64,000 nt of DNA from Nocardiopsis eucommiae (GCA_018388625.1 CP074402.1:3348001-3412000), one strand, 5' to 3'. Counted from the first letter of the stretch, positions 28,194 through 38,346 are shown. Numbers and translations: made by a program. The notes: generated by a model not told the origin, from the letters alone.

Positions 28194-28222
28194 TTGACTT
28201 GATTAGGTTAGCCTGCCCTAAT
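28194..28222 (+). promoter_or_regulatory. Iron-regulated promoter of the siderophore operon
   Basis: The -35 is TTGACT (28194-28199) and the -10 is CCTAAT (28217-28222), 17 bp apart. The spacer and -10 are covered by TTAGGTTAGCCTGCCCTAA (28203-28221), which matches 16 of 19 positions of the IdeR/DmdR iron box, the best in the window. Iron-replete repression of the genes from 28322 to 37142 is expected. Confidence 0.85.
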
Positions 28223-28321
28223 TGAACCCGGCCACACCACGTCACCGAAACACCACGGTCGTTCCGGCGACACACCCACTCCCCGCGGCACCCCGAGGAC
28301 CCCGACGAAAGAGCGCCCCCG

Positions 28322-28912
28322 ATGCCCGTGACACCCGCTCCCACGTCCGCACCAGCGCCGGATGCCCAGTGGCACCTGGAGAACCTCCGGGGCCACGACG
28401 TCCAGGCCGACCCGAAGCCCTGGATCCAGGCCTACGAGACGGTCTACGCCGACTCCCTGCACCTGCCCGACCACCGGGAACCCACCTTCGGCGAACGCCT
28501 GGCGTTCAGCGCCTCCCGCCCCGGCTTCCGTCTCACGGCCTGCCGTGTCGACGACGAACCGGCCGGATTCGCCTACGGGTACACGCTGCCCGTCACCACG
28601 GGCTGGTGGGACGGCTTCGAGCCCCGGCCCGGCGTCGACGCCGGAGAGACCACCCGGGAGCACCCCGGACGCACCCTCGCCCTGTGTGAGGTGCTGGTCC
28701 ACGACCGCTTCCGCGGCCGGGGCGTGGCGCGCCGGGCCCTGACCCTGCTGATGGCGGGCCGCCGGGAGGAGCGGGCCACCGCACTGGTGGCCGAGGGCAA
28801 CACCCGTGCCCTGGACCTCTTCCTCGCCAACGGCTGGCGGCACGTGGGCGAGGTCGCCCCGCACCCGGGCTGGCGCGGACACCACGCCCTGGTCCTGCCC
28901 CTGCCTTCCTGA
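28322..28912 (+). CDS. GNAT-family acetyltransferase, first gene of siderophore operon
   Basis: The 196-residue GNAT has motif A LCEVLVHDRFRGRGVARRALTLL (acetyl-CoA loop RGRGVA) at about residues 120-142 and a C-terminal FLANGWRHVGE. It does not look like the IucB/DesC/MbtK acyltransferases normally found with hydroxamate siderophores. It may acylate the hydroxylated diamine in their place, or act in self-protection or export. It is directly behind the iron-boxed promoter and leads the operon. The spacing of 172 nt to the next gene allows an internal ribosome-binding site. Substrate and role are inferred from position only. Confidence 0.8.
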   Translation: MPVTPAPTSAPAPDAQWHLENLRGHDVQADPKPWIQAYETVYADSLHLPDHREPTFGERLAFSASRPGFRLTACRVDDEPAGFAYGYTLPVTTGWWDGFEPRPGVDAGETTREHPGRTLALCEVLVHDRFRGRGVARRALTLLMAGRREERATALVAEGNTRALDLFLANGWRHVGEVAPHPGWRGHHALVLPLPS

Positions 28913-29084
28913 CCAGGCCCCCGGCCCACCCCCGACCGACTCGGCCCGCGCCCTCCAGCAGGACGCGCGCCCCCGCACCGCGGCTCCTCCTCTGAACCGT
29001 CCGGCACGGCAGCACCCGGAACGGTCGCCGCACCTCCACCCGCCCCGAGCGTTCCGCACCCGGACCCACAGGAGCCCGACACCC

Positions 29085-30632
29085 ATGCCCATCACACAGA
29101 GTGACTCGACTCTGACCATGAGCACCTCCGGTGACACCGAGACCGACCCGCCCGTCCCCCTCCTCGCCTCCCGGCTGGCCGGGGCACCCGGCGGACCCGC
29201 CACGGTCGCCGCCCTCGTGGGGAGGGCCACCGAGGCACTGACCACAGCCGCCGCCCTCCGCGGCGGCCCCCTGCCCGCACAGGGCCCCGCCGAGGTCGCC
29301 GAGCGGGTCCGCGCGGCACTGGGCCCCCTCCTCCCCGAACCCGACGCCTCCGCCGAGGCCGTCCTGGAACGACTCACCCACGCGCTGACCCTCGGCGCCG
29401 CCGACCCCGCCCACCCCCACTGCGCGGCCCATCTGCACTGTCCTCCCCTGGCCGTCGCGGTCGCCGCCGACACCGTCGCCTCGGTCCTCAACCAGTCCAT
29501 GGACTCCTGGGACCAGGCGCCCGCGGCCACCGCGCTGGAGACCGAGGTGGTGGCCGAACTGGCCGGGCTGGTCGGCTACGACGGGTCCGGCGCGGGCGGC
29601 GTCGTCACCTCGGGCGGCACCGAGTCCAACCTGACCGCCCTGCTCCTCGCCCGCGACCACGCCCTGCCCGGAGCGGGCCGCCACGGACTGACCGGGGCCT
29701 CCGGCACGGCCCGGCCCCGCGTGCTGTGCGGGGAGGTGGCGCACTTCTCCGTTCAGCGCTCCGCCGCCCTCCTCGGGCTGGGCGAGGACGCCGTGGTCAC
29801 CGTCGAGGTGGACGAGCGGCACCGCATGCGGCCCGAGGCGCTACGCGCCGCCCTCGAACGCGTCCGTGCGGACGGCGAAACGGCCGTGGCCGTGGTCGCC
29901 ACCGCCGGTACCACCGACCTGGGCGGCGTCGACCCGCTCGACGCGGTCTCCCGCGTCTGCCGGGAGTCCGGCGTGTGGCTGCACGTGGACGCCGCCTACG
30001 GTGGCGGCGCCCTGTTCTCCCCGCGCCTGCGCACCCTGCTCACCGGGATCGAGAACGCCGACTCGGTCAGCCTGGACCTGCACAAGCTCGGCTGGCAGCC
30101 GGTGGCCGCAGGAATGCTCCTCACTCGCGAGCGCGCCCTGTTCGCTCCGCTGTCACGCTCGGTGGACTACCTCAACCCGACCGACGACGAGGAGGCGGGC
30201 TACCCCAGCCTGCTCGGCTACTCGCTGCGCACCACCCGCCGGGCGGACGTCCTCAAGATCGCCGTCACCCTGCGCGCCCTGGGCACCGCCGGGCTGGGCC
30301 GTCTGGTCGAGGCCTGCCACGACCTAGCGCTGGAGACCGCCGACCTGGTCACTGCCCATCCGGACCTCGAACTCCTGGCCACGCCCAGCCTCACCACGGT
30401 GGTCTTCCGCTACCGCGCCGGAGAGCACGCGGACTCCGTCAACGCGCGTCTGCGCCGCCGCCTGCTCGAACAGGGCCGCGCCGTGGTGGGCCGCACCGCC
30501 GTGCACGGACGGGTGTGGCTCAAGCTCACCCTGCTCAACCCCGACACGACCGCCGACGACACCGCCGCGCTGCTCGACGAGGTGGCCAGGGCGGGCACCG
30601 CCGAACGGACCGTCCCCGAGGAGACCCGTTGA
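29085..30632 (+). CDS. PLP-dependent lysine/diaminobutyrate decarboxylase (DesA-like)
   Basis: The 515-residue product is a group II PLP decarboxylase. The conserved order is VVTSGGTESNLTALL (PLP phosphate), HVDAAYGGGALF (Asp to PLP nitrogen) and SVSLDLHKLGWQP (Schiff-base Lys). In desferrioxamine loci DesA makes cadaverine from lysine; close relatives act on diaminobutyrate to give 1,3-diaminopropane. Either would provide the diamine for the following hydroxylase. The ATG at 29085 is preceded by AGGAG; the same frame is open upstream through the GNAT gene but is not family-like. The stop overlaps the next start (TTGA). Confidence 0.88.
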   Translation: MPITQSDSTLTMSTSGDTETDPPVPLLASRLAGAPGGPATVAALVGRATEALTTAAALRGGPLPAQGPAEVAERVRAALGPLLPEPDASAEAVLERLTHALTLGAADPAHPHCAAHLHCPPLAVAVAADTVASVLNQSMDSWDQAPAATALETEVVAELAGLVGYDGSGAGGVVTSGGTESNLTALLLARDHALPGAGRHGLTGASGTARPRVLCGEVAHFSVQRSAALLGLGEDAVVTVEVDERHRMRPEALRAALERVRADGETAVAVVATAGTTDLGGVDPLDAVSRVCRESGVWLHVDAAYGGGALFSPRLRTLLTGIENADSVSLDLHKLGWQPVAAGMLLTRERALFAPLSRSVDYLNPTDDEEAGYPSLLGYSLRTTRRADVLKIAVTLRALGTAGLGRLVEACHDLALETADLVTAHPDLELLATPSLTTVVFRYRAGEHADSVNARLRRRLLEQGRAVVGRTAVHGRVWLKLTLLNPDTTADDTAALLDEVARAGTAERTVPEETR

Positions 30633-31947
30633 CCTTCCCGCACGACGACCCCCGCGTCCATGACCTCGTGGGGGTCGGGCTGGGCCCGTTCAACCTCGCC
30701 CTGGCCGCCCTCTCCGACGCGGTCCCCGGGCTCTCCGCGCGTTTCCTGGAGGCCCGCCCGGACTTCTCCTGGCACCCCGGGCTCCTGCTGGAGGGTGCCC
30801 GCCTCCAGGTGCCCTTCCTCGCTGACCTGGTGAGCATGGTGGACCCGACCAGCCGGTGGTCGTTCCTGTCCTACCTGCGTGAACACGACCGCCTCTTCCC
30901 CTTCTACTTCGCCGAGCACTTCCACGTGCCCCGGCGCGAGTACGACGACTACTGCCGGTGGGTGGCGCACAGTCTGGACTCCTGCCGCTTCGACGCCGAG
31001 GTCACCGCCGTGCGGGCGGAGGACGGCGTGTTCACCGTCGAGTACGCCCGAGCCGACGGTTCCCGGGAGGCCGTGCGGGGCCGCGCCCTGGTGATCGGGA
31101 TCGGCACCGCTCCGGTGCTGCCCGAACCCCTGCGCGCACTGGAGGGCGACCGCGTCCTGCACGCCGCCGACTACCTCGACCACACGGCCGCGCTGGCCGG
31201 GGCGGACGACGTGACCGTGGTCGGCTCCGGCCAGTCGGGCGCCGAGGTCTTCCTCGACCTGCTGCGCTCCCCGACCACCGCGACACCCGGGTGCGCTGGC
31301 TGACCCGCTCGCCCGCCTTCGCCCCCATGGAGTACTCCAAGCTCGGCCTGGAGCACTTCACCCCCGACTACACGGCCTACTTCCACGCCCTGCCGGAACC
31401 CGTGCGGGACCGCCTGGTGCCCGAGCAGTGGCAGCTGTACAAGGGCGTCAGCGCCGACACCATCGCGGAGATCCACGACGTGCTCTACGAGCGCGGCATC
31501 GGCGGCGGAGAGGTCGGCGCCTCCCTGGCGGCGCAGTGCGAGCTCGTCGACGCCCGCGCCGAGGGGAACGGCTACGAACTGCGCTTCCGCCACCGTGAGC
31601 AGGGGCGCGCGTTCACGGTGCGCACCGACGCGGTGGTGGCCGCCTCCGGGTACGCCCAGCGCGCGCCCGACTTCCTCGCCCCGGTGGCCAAGTTCCTGCG
31701 CACGGACGCGCGCGGGCGGCACCTGATCGGTCCGGACCACCGTCTGGAGACCGACCCCGCGCTGTCCGCCCCCATCCACGTGCAGAACGCGGAGCTGCAC
31801 ACCCACGGCGTCGGCACCCCGGACCTGGGCCTGGGTGCCTGGCGGGCCGCCACCATCCTCAACGGCCTCACCGGACGCACCGTGTACCGGCTCCCCGAAC
31901 GCACCGCCTACCAGACCTTCGGTGTTCCGGACGAGGAGCGCCCGTGA
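30629..31947 (+). CDS. FAD-dependent amine N-hydroxylase (DesB/IucD-like; frameshifted)
   Basis: The reconstructed product is about 439 residues, of the lysine/ornithine N-monooxygenase family. It has an FAD site VGVGLGPFNLALAA at the N-terminus, FLEARPDFSWHPGLLLEGA and VPFLADLV, an NADPH site VVGSGQSGAEVFLDLL at about residue 200, then MEYSKLGLEHFTPDY. It hydroxylates a terminal amine of a diamine to make the hydroxamate precursor. A base is missing at about 31268-31272. The TTG start at 30629 overlaps the upstream stop and has GAGGAG at good spacing. It is co-translated with the decarboxylase upstream and the NIS synthetase downstream (GTGA overlap). Confidence 0.9.
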
Positions 31948-33804
31948 CCAGCCCGCCCACCACACCGACCGACCACCGGACGGAAGGGAACCCCTTGCCC
32001 GAGACCGCACCCGCCACCACCGACCCCGCCACCACCGACGCCGAGAACTGGCGCCGGGCCGGGCGTCGCCTGCTCGCCCACATGGTCGGTGAGATGGCCT
32101 ACGAGGAGATGGTCGTCCCCGAGGCCGCTGCCGACACGGGCCCCGGTGCCTCCCCCGCCTGGACCCTGGCCGTGGACGGCGGCGTCTCCTACGGCTTCAC
32201 CGCGCGCCGGGGCGGGTTCGGCTCCTGGCACGTGGATCCCGACTCCCTCGTCCGCCGGACCCGCGAGGCCGAGGCGCCCGCCTGGGACCCCGCCCTGTTC
32301 GTGACCGACGCCCAGGCCACCGTGGGCCTGCCCGGTGACTCCCTGGCCGAGGTGGTCCGCGACCTCCTGGCCACCCACGCGGCCGACGCCCGGCTGGTCT
32401 CCTCCGCCCTCGGTGCCGCCGAGCTCGCGGACCTCCCGTACGAGGACCTGGAAGGACACCAGACCGGCCACCCCTGCATCTTCGTCAACAAGGGACGCCT
32501 GGGGTTCTCCGCCGACGACGCCGCCCGCTACACCCCCGAGGCCCGGGGCGCGTTCCACCTCGTGTGGATCGCGGTCCACCCCGACCTGGGGCGCTTCCAG
32601 TCCATGGCCGACACCGAACGACACGGCCTGCTCACCCGCGAACTCGACGAGGACCAGCGGACGGAGTTCGCGGAGGCCGTGCGGGCGCGCGGCGGCGACC
32701 CCGACGCCTTCCTGTGGATGCCGGTCCACCCCTTCCAGTGGGACGAGGTGGTCGCCCCGCTGTTCGCCTCCGAGATCGCCCTCGGCACGGTGGTGCGCCT
32801 CGGCCCGAGCCGCGACCGCTACCGCCCCTTCCAGTCCATCCGCACCCTGATGAACCTGGACCGGCCCGACCGCCTCAACGTCAAGGTGCCCCTGATGATC
32901 CGCAACACCCTGGTGTGGCGCGGCCTCTCGGGGACCCAGACCGGGTGCGCCCCGCACACCAGCACCTGGTTGCGCTCGCTCGCCGAGCGTGACCCGTACC
33001 TCGCCGAGACCGGGGTGATCATGCTCGCGGAGCGCGCCTCGGCGACCGTCCCCCACCCCGTGTTCGACCAGATGCCGCAGGCCCCCTACCGCTTCCACGA
33101 ACTCCTGGGCACGATCTGGCGCGAGCCGATCCACGGCCACCTCGCCCCCGGGGAGCGGGCCCGCACCATGGCGTGTCTGCTCCTGGAGGGCGCCGACGGG
33201 CGTGCGCTCGTGACCGAGCTGGTCGATCGCTCGGGGTTGGCGCCGCAGGTGTGGCTGGAGCGGTTCCTGGGAGCGCTGTTCCCCCGGTCCTGCACTACCT
33301 GCACCGCTACGGGGCCTCCTTCACCCCCACGGCGAGAACGTCGTGCTGGTCTTCGACGGCGACGAGACCCCCGTCCGCGTCGCGCTGAAGGACTTCGGCT
33401 CCGACGTCGAGCTGCTCCCCTTCGACCTCCCCGAGTACGCCGAGATCCCCGACCACGTGCGCTCGGTGCTGCACCGGTGGAAGCCCGAGGAGCTGGCCCA
33501 CTCGGTGTTGTCCGCGATCTGCGCGGGCCACCTGCGGTTCCTCGCCGACATCGTCGAACGCGAGCTGGGCGTACCCGGCGAGACGCTGTGGCGGCTCGCC
33601 CGCGAGCAGGTCCTGGCCTACCAGGAGCGCTTCCCCGAGCTGGCCGACCGCTTCGCGATGTTCGACCTCCTCGCGCCCAAGGTGGGCCGGGTCGCCCTGA
33701 ACCGCGAGCAGCTGATGGGCGGCGGTTTCCACGAGCGCGCCGAACGCGACGCCGAGTTCGACGTCATGCACGGCCTGGTCGACAACCCCCTCGCGCAGCC
33801 GTGA
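31944..33804 (+). CDS. IucA/IucC-family siderophore synthetase, first copy (two frameshifts)
   Basis: The reconstructed length is about 620 residues, normal for NRPS-independent siderophore (NIS) synthetases. Family blocks are EGHQTGHPCIFVNKGRLGF (ATP-binding, conserved His and Lys), WMPVHPFQWDEVV, QSIRTLMNLDRPDRLNVKVP, and a C-terminal FhuF-like iron-transporter domain with LHRYGASFTPHGEN and RVALKDFG. NIS enzymes adenylate a carboxylate such as citrate and join it to an amine or alcohol. Bases are missing at about 33281-33285 and 33323-33329. The GTG start overlaps the hydroxylase stop. The exact type (A, B or C) needs phylogeny. Confidence 0.88.
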
Positions 33805-33830
33805 CCACCACCAGCCCGGAGAACCCGCCG

Positions 33831-35719
33831 ATGACCACCCAGAACCCGACCCGCGCCCAGGTATCGGCCCCTCCGGGGGCCCGGCCGCCGCCGACCCGGA
33901 TCCGCTGCCGGTCCCCCCGGAACTCACCGCCGAGCACTGGGACCGCGCCAGCGACCACCTGGCCGCCAAGATGCTCGCGGAACTCTGCTTCGAGTACGCC
34001 CTGCGCCCCGAACCCGGCGGTCCGGGGATCTGGCGGGCCCCCGTGCACCCCGGCGCCGCCTACGTGTTCGAGGGACGGCGCACCACCATGGACGGCTGGC
34101 GGGTCCACCCCGGCACCGTCGAACGCGAGGCCGCCGACGGCACACGGACCGCAGCCGCGCCCTTCACGCTCCTGCGCGACCTCGGCGCGGCCGGGATCGT
34201 CTCACCGGACGTGGAGGCGTTCACCGTCGGAGAGCTCACCGCCACCCTGAGCGGGGACGCCCGCCTGGCCTCCTCCCGCACCTCCAGCGCCGCTCTGGCC
34301 GCGCTCCCCCACGCCGAACTGGAGGGGCACCAGACCGGCCACCCCTGGATCTTCGCCAACAAGGGCCGGGTCGGCTTCTCCGCCCGCGACCGCGCCCTGT
34401 TCCCGCCCGAGGCCCGGCGCCCCGCGCGGATGCCCTGGATCGCCGTGCACCGCTCCCTGGCCGAACACCACGGAGTCCCGGGCCTGGACCAGGAGACCCT
34501 GCGCGCCCGCGAACTGGGGCCCGAACTGACCTCCGCGTTCACCGCCCGGCTGGACCGGACCCTGCGGGGCTCCGGTACCGAAGCGACGGAGTTCGTGTGG
34601 CTGCCGGTCCACCCCTGGCAGTGGGACGAGGTGGTCGTGCCGCTGTTCGCCGCCGAGATCTCCCACCGCCTCGTCGTGCCCCTGGGCGAGGCGGCCGACG
34701 ACTACCTGCCGCAGCAGTCCATCCGCACCTTCACCAACCTCGACCGTCCCGACCGGCTCAACGTCAAGCTCTCGCTGGCCATCCTCAACACGATGGTCTA
34801 CCGGGGCATCCCCACCGAGCTGTGCCGGGCGGCACCGGCCAGCACCGGGTGGGTGCACGCCCTGCGCGACCGCGACCCCTTCCTCTCCGAGCGCTGCCGG
34901 GTGGTCCTGCCCGGCGAGGTCGCGGCCGTGGCCGTGCGCCACCCCGTCCTGGAGGACATCCCCGACGCCCCCTACCGGCACCGCCAGCTGCTCGGCGCCC
35001 TGTGGCGCGAGCCGGTCACCGAACAGCTCGACCCCGGGGAGCGCGCCCGTACCCTGGCCGCGCTGCTGCACGTGGACGGCGAGGGGCGGGCCCTCGTCAG
35101 CGAACTCGTGGAACGCTCCGGTCTGGGTGCGGAGGAGTGGCTGCGCGCGCTGTTCGCGGCGCTGCTGCCGCCGATCCTGCACCTGCTGTACCGGTACGGG
35201 CTGGCCTTCAACCCGCACGGGGAGAACGCGATCGTGGTCCACGACGGGAACGACCGCCCGGTCCGGCTCGCCGTCAAGGACTTCGTGGACGACATGAAAC
35301 TCCTCGACACCGACCTGCCCGAGTACGCGGACCTGCCCGAGGAGACGCTGGGCGTGCTCATGCGCTTCGACGCCCGCGAACTCACCTCCTCGGTCGCCAA
35401 GTCCCTGTTCGTCGGCCACTTCCGCTACCTCGCGCCGCTGGTCCAAGAGCACCTGGACGTGCCCGAGGCGCGGTTCTGGGACCTGGTGCGCGCGGAGGTC
35501 ACGCGCTACCAGGAGGAGTTCCCCGAGCTGGCCGCGCGCTTCGCGGTGTTCGACCTGCTCGCCCCCGAGTACGAGCGCGTGTGCCTGAACCGGGAGCGCC
35601 TCCTGGGCGACGGCTACCACGACCGGGCCGAACGCGACGCGGAGTTCCACCTGGACGCGCCGCCCATCCCCAACCCGCTCCACCGGGCCCCCGCCACCAG
35701 TCCCGAGGAGGCCCGATGA
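33831..35719 (+). CDS. IucA/IucC-family siderophore synthetase, second copy (frameshifted)
   Basis: The reconstructed product is about 629 residues and clearly a paralogue of the preceding gene. It has LEGHQTGHPWIFANKGRVGF, WLPVHPWQWDEVVVPLF, QSIRTFTNLDRPDRLNVKLS and LLYRYGLAFNPHGENAIVV with RLAVKDFVDD. Two NIS synthetases are typical where a dicarboxylate is substituted at both ends in turn, as in aerobactin or staphyloferrin pathways. One G is missing at about 33874-33879. ATG 33831 has GGAG upstream; a GTG at 33801 overlapping the previous stop as GTGA is an alternative that adds ten residues. The stop overlaps the next ATG. Confidence 0.88.
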
Positions 35720-37142
35720 ACCGGATCGTGGGCGACGGACTGCCGCCGCTGACCGAGACCCTGCCGCCCTCCCCACCGCCGCCGCCCTTCCCGGTACCGC
35801 TCGAACGCCTGCGCGCCGACGTGGAGTCGGGGGCGATCACCGACGTGATCGTGGCCCTGCCCGACCTCCAGGGGCGGGTGCAGGGAAGCCGGATCAACCC
35901 CGGGACTTCCTCTCACGGACGCTGGACCACGGCTTCGACGCCTGCCTGTACCTGCTCGCCACGGACGTCGAGATGGAGTCGCGCCCCGGCTACGCCGTCG
36001 ACCCCTGGGACGGCGGGCTCGGGGACCTCTCCGTGCTGCCCGACCCCGGCACCCTGCGCTACCTGCCCTGGGACCCGGGCACCGCCCTGGTGCTCGGTGA
36101 CGCCCGCGACGCCGGGGGTACCCCGGTGCCGGTGGCGCCCCGCCAGGTGCTGCGCACCCAGCTGGACCGGCTCACCGAACGCGGCTGGCGCGCCCTGGCC
36201 GGGACGGAGCTGGAGTTCCTGGTGTTCCGCGACTCCTACCAGGAGGCCTTCGAGGCCGACTACCGGGGCCTGACCACCGCGACCCGCTTCAACTCCGACT
36301 ACGCGGTGCCCGAGGTCACCGAGATCGACCCGCTCATGCGGCGCATCCGCACCGCCATGGAGCGCACCGGCATGACCGTGGAGTCGGCCCGGGGCGAGTG
36401 CCACCCCGGCCAGTACGAGATCGTCTTCCGCTACGACGACGCCCTGCGCACCTGCGACAACCACGTCGTGTACAAGGCGGGGGCCAGGGCGCTGGCGGCG
36501 CAGGCCGGAGTCGCGCTGACCTTCATGGCCAAGTACGACGGCGGCGAGGGCAACTCCTGCCACGTGCACCTGTCGCTGCGCGACGAGACCGGCCACCCGG
36601 TCTTCGCCGACGACGGCGCGGGCCGGTACGGCATGTCCAAGCACATGGAGCACTTCGTCGCCGGGCAGCTGGCCTGCGCCCGGGACTTCGCCCTGCTCCA
36701 CGCGCCCAACGTCAACTCGTACAAGCGCCTGTCACCGCAGGCCTACGCCCCGAACACCGTCACCTGGGGTCTGGACAACCGCACCTGCCCGGTACGGGTG
36801 ATCGGGTCGGGCGAGTCCGCGCGGATCGAGTTCCGGGTGCCGGGCGGGGACGCCAACCCCCACCTGACCGTCGCGGGGATCATCGCGGCGGGCCTGTACG
36901 GCATCGACCAGGCGCTGCCCCTGCCCGAACCCACGGTGGGGGACGCCTCGGCCAGTGGTGCCGCCCGCCTGCCCGCCTCCCTGGAGGAGGCCGTCCGGGC
37001 CTGGGAGGACAGTGAGATCGCCCTGGCCTGCTTCGGCCCGGAGGTGGTGCGCAATCAGGCGGCGGCGGGCCGCGCCGAGCTCGCGGCCTTCTCCGCCACG
37101 GTCACCGACCTCGAACGCCGTCGCCACTTCGAGCGGGGGTAG
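35716..37142 (+). CDS. Glutamine-synthetase-like gamma-glutamyl ligase in siderophore operon (frameshifted)
   Basis: The reconstructed product is about 475 residues, GS family. A beta-grasp N-terminus (about 30-120) precedes the catalytic domain with GTELEFLVF, GQYEIVFRYDDAL, MAKYDGGEGNSCHVHLSL (ATP/metal His), NSYKRL and RIEFRVPGGDANPHL. No adenylylation-site Tyr motif is evident. Relatives (PuuA, GlnT, GlnA3/GlnA4) join glutamate to amines such as putrescine or ethanolamine. The ATG overlaps the NIS stop (ATGA), so it is part of the operon and probably modifies, protects or conjugates the diamine. A missing C at about 35898-35904 breaks the frame. A polyamine-detoxifying role for excess diamine is the main alternative. 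Confidence 0.85.
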
Positions 37143-37151
37143 GCCGTGAGC

Positions 37152-37177
37152 GCCCCGCCGGAACGGTCCGGCGGGGC
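37152..37177 (+). terminator. Terminator ending the siderophore operon
   Basis: A perfect 11-bp stem GCCCCGCCGGA/TCCGGCGGGGC with loop ACGG lies 10 nt after the GS-like gene. It probably also serves the convergent gene at 37195. Confidence 0.85.
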
Positions 37178-37194
37178 CTCGACCCCCTCGCGGG

Positions 37195-37758
37195 TCAGCG
37201 TGCCACGCGGTAGCGGAGGTAGACGATCCCCGCGCCGACGGTCCGCGACTCGACGAGACGCAGGTCCTGCCGACGCTCGCCCCGGGGAAAGAACGGGGTG
37301 CCACCGCCCACCAGCACCGGGTACACCCGGAGCCGGAACTCGTCGACCAGTCCCAGGTCGGCCACCTCGGCGGCCAGGGTCGCGCCGCCGACGGCGATGT
37401 CCCCCTCGCCGGGCTCGGCCCTCAGGCGCGCGATCACCTCCGCCGGACCATCGGACGCCAGGCGGGTGTTGCCCCGCACCTCGGACAGCGTGGAGGAGAA
37501 CACCACCTTGGGGAGCGCCCGCCAGATCCGGGCGAACTCGACCGTCGAGTGGTCGTGTGCCGGGTTCTGGTCGACGGTCTCCCAGTAGGCCATCGTCTCG
37601 TAGAGCCGCCGCCCCAACAGGTAGACGCCGACGCGGCGCACCTCGTCGGTCGCGAGGGTGAAGACCTCCTCGTCCGGTACCGACCAGTCGAAGGAGCCGT
37701 CCGGCCCGACGACGTAGCCGTCCAGGGACACACCCATCGAATAGACCACGTCGCGCAT
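37195..37758 (-). CDS. Dihydrofolate-reductase-like protein (RibD C-terminal fold)
   Basis: The 187-residue product begins with MGVSLDGYVVGPDGSFDW, the start of the RibD_C/DHFR-like family of small NADPH-dependent reductases. LLGRRLYETMAYW, IAVGGATLAAEVADLGLVDEF and VYPVLVGGGTPFF match family blocks. The true substrate of these stand-alone proteins is generally unknown, and it is not the essential FolA. The ATG has GGAGGG upstream. It is a single gene convergent with the siderophore operon and unlikely to belong to it. Confidence 0.82.
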   Translation of the reverse strand: MRDVVYSMGVSLDGYVVGPDGSFDWSVPDEEVFTLATDEVRRVGVYLLGRRLYETMAYWETVDQNPAHDHSTVEFARIWRALPKVVFSSTLSEVRGNTRLASDGPAEVIARLRAEPGEGDIAVGGATLAAEVADLGLVDEFRLRVYPVLVGGGTPFFPRGERRQDLRLVESRTVGAGIVYLRYRVAR

Positions 37759-37879
37759 CGCACGCCCTCCTCGGTGACGGTCCCGTCAGTATGGCCGCCG
37801 AACCCCCGGGAATCCGTCACGACGCGCGCCGTCCTCGGCACCGGCGCCACCGCGAGGGACCCGGGCGTGTCCCGGCCCC

Positions 37880-38290
37880 GTGGGCGACCGCCTCCCCGGG
37901 TCCTGGTGCATCCTCTGGGTAGGAACCTTGGCGAAAAGCGACACCAGGAAGCGGCCGGAGCCGGACCTGATGCTGGTTCGCACGGACGCGTTCCGGAAGC
38001 TGGAGCAGACGTGGTTCCCGCCCGAGGCGGTGGAGCTGGCGGTCGAGGTGGTCTCCAAGGAGTCGGAGGTACGGGACCGGGAACGCGAGCCCGAGCTCTA
38101 CGCGCGGGCCGGTGTGCGCTTCTACTGGCGCGTCGAGCAGGACGGGAACGACGCGGTGGTCTACGAGTACGAGAAGGACCCGGCCAGCCCCTCCGGCGAC
38201 TACGGCAGGCCGACCATCCACCGGAAGTCGCTCAGGACCTCCGTTCCGCTGAAGCTGGAGTTCGACCTGACCGACATCCTGGACCGCTGA
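37880..38290 (+). pseudogene. 5'-truncated Uma2-family (DUF820) endonuclease-fold remnant
   Basis: From about 37928 the translation shows the C-terminal half of Uma2 proteins. These are RPEPDLMLVR (family PDLVVV, catalytic Asp), AVELAVEVVSKESEVRDRERE (E/VSPSS...D..K region) and LYARAGVRFYWRVE. The usual N-terminal 70-80 residues (EL(V)DGELVVSPxP...H) are absent in every frame, and only about 120 bp separates it from the divergent gene, so it is truncated rather than frameshifted. The function of the family is uncertain and many copies occur in actinomycetes. The start given is nominal. Confidence 0.65.
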
Positions 38291-38298
38291 CCGGCGGA

Positions 38299-38334
38299 CG
38301 AAGGGGAGGCACGGTGCGTTGTGCCTCCCCTTCG
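38299..38334. terminator. Bidirectional terminator between Uma2 remnant and menD
   Basis: A perfect 14-bp stem (CGAAGGGGAGGCAC and its complement at 38321-38334) with an 8-nt loop lies between convergent genes. Confidence 0.9.
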
Positions 38335-38346
38335 TGCGACGCTCCG

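Noticed and set aside
26872..37142. Calling the siderophore locus a standard desferrioxamine cluster
   Set aside because: A DesC-type acyltransferase is missing, there are two NIS synthetases, and extra PLP-III decarboxylase and GS-like genes are present.
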